Assembly: GCA_033239005.1 (NCBI GenBank)
Contig: BSQZ01000109.1
Location: 248,001-312,000 of the forward strand
Length of the DNA stretch: 64,000 bases
Direction of reading: 5' to 3'
From: Lamellibrachia satsuma
Taxonomy: Eukaryota; Annelida; Polychaeta; Sabellida; Siboglinidae
Below, piece by piece: positions 57,211 through 64,000 of the stretch. Within the stretch, counting starts at the first letter, position 1; each line of letters begins with the position of its first letter. The position numbers were made by a program, and so were the translations under genes. The notes under the pieces are model-generated. The model worked only from the letters and a program-made list of their open reading frames with translations. It had not been told where the DNA came from and ran no database searches.

Positions 57211-58088
57211 GCTCTACGCCAATCGAACGGTTGACTTAGAACCGGTATCTACCATCTCCCATGTTGTTGTTTTTTTGTCCTGTAAATCATGGACAAGCAG
57301 AGTGTCCTCTCCGTCAAAAGATGATGGAGCTAATGCCAGGGCAGTATGAAAGCGTTCCTGGTTTGCCCTTATGACTCGATGGCATGAGATTTACAGCCAA
57401 GACGCTTCTCTCGACCGACTCTGCTGTGCTCTGGAGGAAAAGCATGGCTGATACGTCCAGCAACAGGTGGGTTGCAGTCTTTGGCTAAAAGCCTGCAAGC
57501 ACGGCAGCGGGTTGCTAGTTGCCCATAGCTGGGACATGGATTAGTGACACCGGCAGACCATGTCCACGCATCCGTGGGTCGTGCACACTGCACCTCTGGG
57601 GGCCCAAACGTGGCGACCGAAGAGTGGCGAATGAGCTCTGCGGACTAACATGCTGATCTGCTGGCACTGACACCAACGATTAAAGGCTCACGCTCGTCCT
57701 ATGTGGCCAATCTGACGCTAGTGGTGGCGGTGTTATGAGTCAAGCCGGTCCAACTCCGAGTCAGACTCCAAGTGTTTCAGGGTAGCACAGGCACCACGAG
57801 TGTAGTGTAGAGGCACAGCCGCAACGTCAAGCTGATATCAACCCACGTAATTGTTTACATTGAACATTATACGACAATTTGAGTGTCTCAACAAGGAGTC
57901 GTACGTTTCCCCCCATGCTGCAGAAAAACGCCGGTAATGTCCGTGGAAGCAAACTACAGCGCTCTCACACAGGTGTGGTCGTTCGTACCCACGAGTGGAC
58001 TATACAATGTGAACTTCAAGTAGAACATAAAAATACGTATGACGCATGTTTTGCATCGTTATTTTTTATAACTTAATACTGGACTTTA
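57211..58088. other. Probable 5' flank or leader of the LINE; nothing coding recognised
   Basis: The minus frame at 57369-57593 (CRACRLLAKDC) has a few cysteines but no clear domain. The 5' end of the LINE could not be located. Confidence 0.4.
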
Positions 58089-58408
58089 ACAACCCAACTC
58101 CACCGATGATGAATGTTGGTGGGAACAAACAACTCCACCGATGATGAATGTTGGTGGGAACAAACAACTCCACCGATGATGAATGTTGGTGGGAACAAAC
58201 AACTCCACCGATGATGAATGTTGGTGGGAACAAACAACTCCACCGATGATGAATGTTGGTGGGAACAAACAACTCCACCGATGATGAATGTTGGTGGGAA
58301 CAAACAACTCCACCGATGATGAATGTTGGTGGAAACAAACAACTCCACCGATGATGAATGTTGGTGGGAACAAACAACTCCACCGATGATGAATGTTGGT
58401 GGGAACAA
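58089..58408. repeat. 35-bp minisatellite, 9 copies
   Basis: The unit AACTCCACCGATGATGAATG plus TTGGTGGGAACAAAC is almost perfect (one GGGAA/GGAAA change). Three minus frames are open (VCSHQHSSSVELFVPTNIHH-type), which is artefact. Confidence 0.97.
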
Positions 58409-60017
58409 ATAAACAATCTTATTTCATGGTTCGTGGACCAAGCACCGTTATGTTGCCACTGGGTGCTAACGACACTACTAAATACACTTTGACCACTTCT
58501 CAGTTAGGTACGTGCCATAGTTCACGGAGGATCAGATGTCAAGGAGTTGGGATAGTGATGACTAAATCATGGCGCAAACACCAGATTAAGAATGATCATA
58601 TTTCTATTGGCTCAGAAAATTAATCGACAAAGATGGGTCATGATGGGTAAAGCCCGAATAAGAACGATACGGTGTCATTGTCTTCATGTCACATCAAAAG
58701 AGAGGCAAGATCAGCAAACCTTACTAATCATCTTACTCATTATCATCACCAACAACTACACAACCAGCTCTTCCAAGTTCTTCAGGGATGTTATTGATGT
58801 ATCAGATGGTGGCCTGTCATTGCGGTTTCTACCACACAACAGGGGGTGATATGTGTCTGAACCTCCCATCCAATATCACACCGGCTTTGGGAACCTTTTC
58901 TCATTTCCGTATTTAAGGCTAACCTCCAACCTCGTGCTTAGGAATGGTGATGGACAGGGTCACAACCCCACTTCTGTCGGGCTAAACAAAGGCGAATTTA
59001 AGAATTATAGTTGCTGTTAAAGAACAAAGACTAGTTCCATGTACAACAATTATGTTTAATACAACGTCATAATGAGTAATCACATTTGAAATATCCATTA
59101 ACAACATAGCAGCGACACCGTCAACATCGCTAGTTCGTATCATCCACCACTACGCCGATAGTAACATTACATATAAGGATAGCTGTTGCTCTAAACTGTA
59201 TGACTTGCCGTAATGTGTCATGATACCAATGTTCGAGCCACTGTAATTGTTGGTTCACGCGAACACTGAACGAAAACAGTTATTACCCCGGCATCAAAAA
59301 AAACAATTTCAAAGGAACATTGGTGTATTTGTCTTGAAATGTATGCTATGTTTCACACATATACTAAACACTGTATGAATCAAAGGCAGTTCTGTCCTCA
59401 AACAATATTATATACCTGTATTCCTAATTGTGCAATACACAACGTCGAGTGATCTGAACAGAGATAAACATGTTGTGCAATGTATTATGCAACACTTAAA
59501 TCTTACGCATTATGACATGACACGCCTTATGAAGGTCGACATTGGCCACATGCACGTTGGTTCAATATGTAAACATATTTATGTTGCCATATAGCACGCG
59601 TAACGTTAAACTTTGTGTAAACACAGAAAAAAAACCACATCGCCGCAGAACGTTCACGTGAGTGTGTATAACAGCTACAGTCACATTCGACGCATCGATG
59701 AATAATATCCAACACTTTTAACACACCAGGTTTACTGCATAGCGTTCTAAATGCGATGTTTGGGGATGTGTGGCAGGGGTCTCAAGCACCTGTTTCTTGG
59801 CCAACCTCCCCTCTCCTCCATTCTTTCAGGATAAACCTCCATACCTTCCAATATGGCGGGAGAACTCTTGCTTTATTTAAACAAGCTCTTGGGTTCCTGC
59901 TTTGAAACAAAAACATTCACGGTTTTGTCTTATTTGATATTACGAGTATGTTGGTGATATTAATTGTTTTCGCATGATTAAGTTTACTAGCAAAATTGAC
60001 TACCACGACGGGAAAAC
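58409..60017. other. No gene recognised
   Basis: Unique-looking sequence with short frames only (58393-58623, 58592-58849, 59527-59724). No repeats stand out. Confidence 0.5.
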
Positions 60018-60167
60018 GTGTTAGTTCGTACGTGACCGTAGAATGCCAGGATACACAATATTATCACAGAAAAATCCATTTGTGCCTTGGTACGTGGTGC
60101 TGCCAGTCAATATATTGACACTGACCTTTATAGTAATGTCTAGCGACGCCTTGCCCTACCTTGCAAC

Positions 60168-60236
60168 GAACATTCCCCACCTTGAAACGAACCTGCCCCA
60201 CCTTGCAACGAACATTCCCCACCTTGAAACGAATGC
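60168..60236. repeat. Short alternating 18-bp repeat, 4 units
   Basis: CTTGCAACGAACATTCCCCA and CTTGAAACGAACCTGCCCCA alternate, making a roughly 36-bp compound unit repeated twice. Confidence 0.85.
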
Positions 60237-60424
60237 GTGATGTGTTTGTTATTGTACGTTTAGCTCGTCCACTCTTCACCGTACGCATCAACAACGTACA
60301 CTATCGCTGGGCAGCGGAGACAAATCTTAGGGATGCATTGTTCACCGACACTGCTATTTACGTTCCTACGCAGACAGAGATTCCAAAAATGTATCCGCCT
60401 TTGAAACGTGGAGGCGAACAATGA
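60233..60424 (+). CDS. Hypothetical short ORF, protein-like
   Basis: The frame MRDVFVIVRLARPLFTVRIN then NVHYRWAAETNLRDALFTDT and AIYVPTQTEIPKMYPPLKRG ends at 60424. It is non-repetitive and has ordinary composition, unlike most frames in this window. It could be a last exon or a transposon fragment. I do not recognise the family and no splice acceptor is clear. Confidence 0.3.
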   Translation: MRDVFVIVRLARPLFTVRINNVHYRWAAETNLRDALFTDTAIYVPTQTEIPKMYPPLKRGGEQ

Positions 60425-60705
60425 TGGCTAAATTACGACGCAAAACATGTGTCTTTCCACAATATGTCTTGTCTACGTAAACAACTTCACTTTGCACAAT
60501 TTGAAACTGAAACCATGCGCCCGTAGGTCCACGCATGTTGGTACACGGACAGTGTCGGCGCTTGTCTGCAGTGTGGAAACACTTACGATTTCGCGTGGGA
60601 TAACTTTGTAGTTCGTCTTTACGAAATATTTTAAAAAATAATTATCACATACATATCCATCTATGCCCTGGTAATTGGTGCTACCCGGTTATGTCTCTCG
60701 ACATT

Positions 60706-61065
60706 TCGACGTGGTACTGTCGCATTCATGACGTTGTCAACAATTGTACGGAATTATTCGCGTAGCTTTGTGAACAGTTGTACGTAATAACTAAATAGAG
60801 TAACTCGGTTGTTCGTAGAGAGGGTAGTAGCAGGGTGAATACCGAAACAAATAAACTTGAGGCGAAACGACGGCGATTGTTCGAACTATCTGCATGTTTT
60901 TTTATGGTTATTGTGATTTACGTAATCTGCGTCAAATGTCCGCATCAGTTCCTTCGTACGGTACGAATGCTTCGTGAAACCGGCCCAGCAGCATATTTAC
61001 AAATGTAGGAAGGACAAAAATACGCTCCAATGTTTATTTGTCGTTATACAGCGGGAATAACAAAC
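60706..61065. other. No feature recognised
   Basis: Nothing supported. Confidence 0.5.
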
Positions 61066-61169
61066 TATTTGTTGATGTAACTCGAGTGTCACCAACCAGA
61101 TAACATCACTCAAGCCTCCGACACTCGTGTCATCTGGTTGGAAACACTCTCGTGACATCAACAAACAGT
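61066..61169. other. Imperfect hairpin, about 47-bp arms
   Basis: TTTGTTGATGTAACTCGAGT at 61068 pairs with its mirror TCGTGACATCAACAAACAG at about 61151-61169, and CCAACCAGATAACATC pairs with GTCATCTGGTTGG. The loop is near 61110-61120. It resembles a MITE or fold-back tip. Confidence 0.8.
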
Positions 61170-61191
61170 GTGTAATTCCTTAATCACACGC

Positions 61192-61632
61192 ATCGACGGA
61201 AAGTGGTGACGCTATTATGCAGCAAGGACACGCGCATCGACGGAAAGTGTTGACGCTATTATGCAGCAAGGACACGTGCATCGACGGAAAGTGGTGACGC
61301 TATTATGCAGCAAGGACACGTGCATCGACAGAAAGTGGTGACGCTATTATGCAGCAAGGACACGTGCATCGACGGAAAGTGGTGACGCTATTATGCAGCA
61401 AGGACACGTGCATCGACGGAAAGTGGTGACGCTATTATGCAGCAAGGACACGTGCATCGACGGAAAGTGGTGACGCTATTATGCAGCAAGGACACGTGCA
61501 TCGACGGAAAGTGGTGACGCTATTATGCAGCAAGGACACGTGCATCGACGGAAAGTGGTGACGCTATTATGCAGCAAGGACACGTGCATCGACGGAAAGT
61601 GGTGACGCTATTATGCAGCAAGGACACGTGCA
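61192..61632. repeat. 44-bp tandem repeat, 10 copies
   Basis: The unit GACACGTGCATCGACGGAAA plus GTGGTGACGCTATTATGCAGCAAG. Nearly all units are identical. The first two read CACGCGC/GTGTTG and one reads CGACAG. Each unit contains CACGTG. Confidence 0.97.
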
Positions 61633-61846
61633 CGATTCCAGTTGTTCTTGAGAAACTGACTTAGGGACATATTCCCCATATTGTCGTATTATCAATGTAA
61701 ACTATTATTTTATCGGCCACTGCCCTTGATTACTTTGTGAAAATAGAAACGTCACCGCATATAAACATGATGTTTATAACATGAGCTAAGCTCTCTCACT
61801 GCTGGAATCAGCCTGGTTGTTGTTCTTGGCAGTATTTCCATTTCCA

Positions 61847-61925
61847 GTTCTTCCGTGTCCTGCTTCTTATATTTCCTCCAGGCTTCCATGTGCTATTCTA
61901 AGTAGGGCTTAACAATTGCTTTTTT
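61847..61925 (-). mobile_element. Tiny LINE RT fragment
   Basis: Minus strand: KAIVKPYLE-stop-HMEAWRKYKK and DTEELE, recognisably the late RT segment seen in full at 36.1 kb (KAIVRPHLEYCIQAW). Only about 80 bp remain. Confidence 0.6.
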
Positions 61926-61932
61926 AGTGATC

Positions 61933-62306
61933 GTTCCCCCGATTTGTTAATATGTTATATTTACATATGTAATCCACACTGCTCGTAATCTGCCACGACA
62001 GCGCTAATTGTTACATATATTTGTTAGTCCTTTTCTTTGATGGATGAACACTATTGTCCTTTATGTAAAATTATAATTGTTTTGCAGTAACATTTTAGTA
62101 GTAAACCTTTGTAACGGTTGTATTTGAAACATGTAACTCATGGCATTATATTATGGACGGTGGTGATCGTGGAATATGATGTGCCAAAATAAACAAGGAA
62201 CATATATGGATAGTTGTTGTTCTGAAATTGGATGCTTCCGTATAACCAGGGTCATAAAGCGCTAGCTATCGAGCCAATGCACGTGTTGGTGCAGGGAATA
62301 TTTGAT
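61933..62306. other. No feature recognised
   Basis: AT-rich. Nothing supported. Confidence 0.5.
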
Positions 62307-62310
62307 TGAG

Positions 62311-62359
<49 letters not shown>
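62307..62359. repeat. (GATT)n microsatellite
   Basis: About 13 uninterrupted ATTG units. Confidence 0.97.
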
Positions 62360-62361
<2 letters not shown>

Positions 62362-63328
62362 ACGTTTATTCAAGACATTGGCAACAGTACATACAATACA
62401 AAAACAAGTTTAACTGTGCTACAAATGAGAGTGTACAATGTTTGAAGGAAGGGGGTAAATACGATGTCGATGATTTTTGTGTAGATTTACCCCTGACATG
62501 CATATTAAGGCATTGGTATTACGATTATTGCCCTTGTTATTCGTATCTATCAATGCCTTGGCTTAATAAGTGAATATATCACCTAACAGTTAAATAAAAC
62601 AAAGCGGCTTATCTGTCCCTCATCATTAAATCGTTCCTTTGTCTAAATGTTCTTCCTACACTGTTCTTTTGTTCCGAGCAATGTACAGTTTGATGTTATT
62701 TGGTTTTCTAAGGATAGGTGAGGTAACAGCTAGCCCCGATAGCTTTTCAGTGTCCCAGTGTCGCATAAGACGCTCTAAATTACGGGGCTAGCTGTTCCAT
62801 TCATACAAACACAGTTCTGGCCGTCCTTTCAGCTTGGACGTCCTCCCCACAAGAAAAACAGCTTGCCCATACCGTAGGATGGTAGACTATATCAAGCTCA
62901 GCGGACATGAGCAGGGCCCTCTTTTTCGCTATGCTAATAAGATGCCAGTTCAAAAAATGCATTTGCTAAGTTCTTAAAGGCAGTCGTTGCTCGCACTGAC
63001 TTAGCAGACAAGAAAACGTCCCCGCATTGTTTTAGAATAGGGGCAGCCACATTGGCAGCATAGTCAGGTTAGCTTCCGAACAAATTAAAGCCATGGAACG
63101 ATGGCATTCTGACTCCTACCAGAAATATATACGAATGGAAGCAATCTCTAGCAAAATATCCACATATAGCCACCGGCTACACCCGGTTACACACAGATAC
63201 TGCCCCCGACTGCTTCTGTTTCATATCGACGCCCGCAGTGATGATCGCTCCATCAAAGGGCCACAACGGGACGACCGCAACAACGTGGTGATCGCAACGT
63301 GACGGGGGACAACAACTTGACGTGCTAT
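62360..63328. other. No gene recognised
   Basis: Short frames only. A near-palindrome around GCTAGCCCCGTAA/TTACGGGGCTAGC (62731-62745 region and 62779-62793) may be an inverted repeat of about 12 bp. Confidence 0.4.
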
Positions 63329-63480
63329 GATGAGCACAACCACGGGACGTGCAGTGATGAGCACAACTACGGGACGTGCTGTGATGAGCACAACTACGGG
63401 ACGTGCAGTGATGAGCACAACTACGGGACGTGTAGTGATGAGCACTACGGGACGTGCAGTGATGATCGCAACAACTTGAC
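63329..63480. repeat. 27-bp tandem repeat, about 5 copies
   Basis: GATGAGCACAACTACGGGAC plus GTGCAGT recurs at 27-bp steps. A diverged tail of GTGATGAACGTGAC words continues to about 63600. Confidence 0.93.
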
Positions 63481-63699
63481 TTGCCAGTAATGAACGTGAC
63501 GTGGAGTGATAATCGCGACAATGTGGCCCGGTAGTGATGAACATGACGCAGCAGTGATGAACGTGACCCGGTATTGACGAGTGCAACAACGTGTCAGTGA
63601 CGATCGCAACTTGTCTTGACATTCATTCGCTCCCTCAGAGGCAGCAACTTGAAATTCGGCACAGCATAGTAGGCCGACCAAAACCGTTGATAGAGGGAT

Positions 63700-63830
63700 G
63701 GTCCAGAGGCGACTTATCCCTCTGTCGGCGGAGGAAAGGTAGCAAGGCAACTTTCCTTCTGTTGGCAGGTGGGGGGGGGGGTTGTGAGGCGACTTATCTC
63801 TCTGTCGGCGGAGGGTGGGTAGCTAGGCGT
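63700..63830. repeat. About 81-bp duplication with a G run
   Basis: GGCGACTTATCCCTCTGTCG (63709) and GGCGACTTATCTCTCTGTCG (63790) begin similar segments. A run of ten or more G lies between them near 63768-63781. Confidence 0.85.
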
Positions 63831-64000
63831 GCAGCCCTTTAGCGGGGGGTGGGGTCCCAACCCGCAAGCAGATAGGGCCTGGGGGATTACTAATACCCCG
63901 CTTTCGTGTTTAATGAATTTTAAATAGTCTAGCTGGTACTGTGCTTGTGCAGTCTTAATTAAGCATCTTTTCCTTGTAAATTGTTATGCTGGAACATTAT

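Larger units (their letters stand above)
60018..60705. repeat. Diverged direct repeat, about 100 bp, 585 bp apart
   Basis: TTAGTTCGTACGTGACC...ATCACAGAAAAATCCATTTGTGCC...GGTGCTGCC at 60018-60120 resembles GTAGTTCGTCTTTACG...ATCACATACATATCCATCTATGCC...GGTGCTACC at 60605-60705. Similarity is about 70 percent by eye. Confidence 0.5.

Overview
This window is nuclear DNA from an animal, most likely a marine invertebrate. There are no operons and no prokaryotic gene packing. GT-AG introns can be placed by reading frame. The mobile elements are typical animal families: an ISL2EU-like THAP/DDE plus YqaJ pair, piggyBac, a Mutator-like (MULE) transposase, Ty3/gypsy, and L2/CR1-like and EN+RT LINEs. The species cannot be fixed from the sequence. 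Minisatellites that overlap 5' splice junctions have, from memory, been described in amphioxus, so a cephalochordate is one candidate, but molluscs and other invertebrates fit as well.

Layout. 0-5 kb: LINE remnants on the minus strand, a 56-bp array, a death-domain exon (minus) and a 20-bp array. 5.9-7.7 kb: an internally deleted piggyBac element with exact 12-bp terminal inverted repeats (TIRs) and TTAA on both sides. 8-13 kb: possible exon fragments, including one (11463-11577) whose splice donor is repeated 13 times, plus short arrays. 13.5-23.4 kb: an ISL2EU-like two-gene element, with the transposase (THAP, coiled coil, DDE) on plus, the YqaJ-PHD protein on minus, and a 4.4-kb 94-bp satellite between their 3' ends. 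A MITE sits in the first YqaJ exon. 23.9-28.2 kb: a fold-back element and a degraded MULE transposase sharing terminal sequence. 28.3-35.7 kb: a 25-bp array, a heavily deleted Ty3/gypsy element, and a 4.2-kb inverted-repeat element inserted in it that carries several arrays. 35.7-37.3 kb: a LINE 3' part in tandem. 38.8-52.7 kb: an almost continuous field of tandem arrays with unit lengths of 8, 19, 23, 30, 36, 39, 40/46 and 68 bp. 53.5-57.2 kb: a degraded LINE (minus). 58-64 kb: 35-, 44- and 27-bp arrays, a hairpin, and mostly featureless DNA.

The main observation is that many of the tandem arrays are local expansions of recognisable coding sequence or exon/intron boundaries rather than anonymous satellites. 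Examples lie in THAP exon 1, THAP exon 2, a PHD exon copy, gypsy gag, the LINE ORF, the death-domain exon and the splice donor at 11.46 kb. Unrelated elements with unrelated sequences all did this, which points to a host-wide replication or repair habit rather than one repeat family. None of the transposon genes looks fully functional; all carry stops, frameshifts or expansions. Very long open frames elsewhere in the window (up to about 870 codons) are by-products of arrays whose unit lacks stops.
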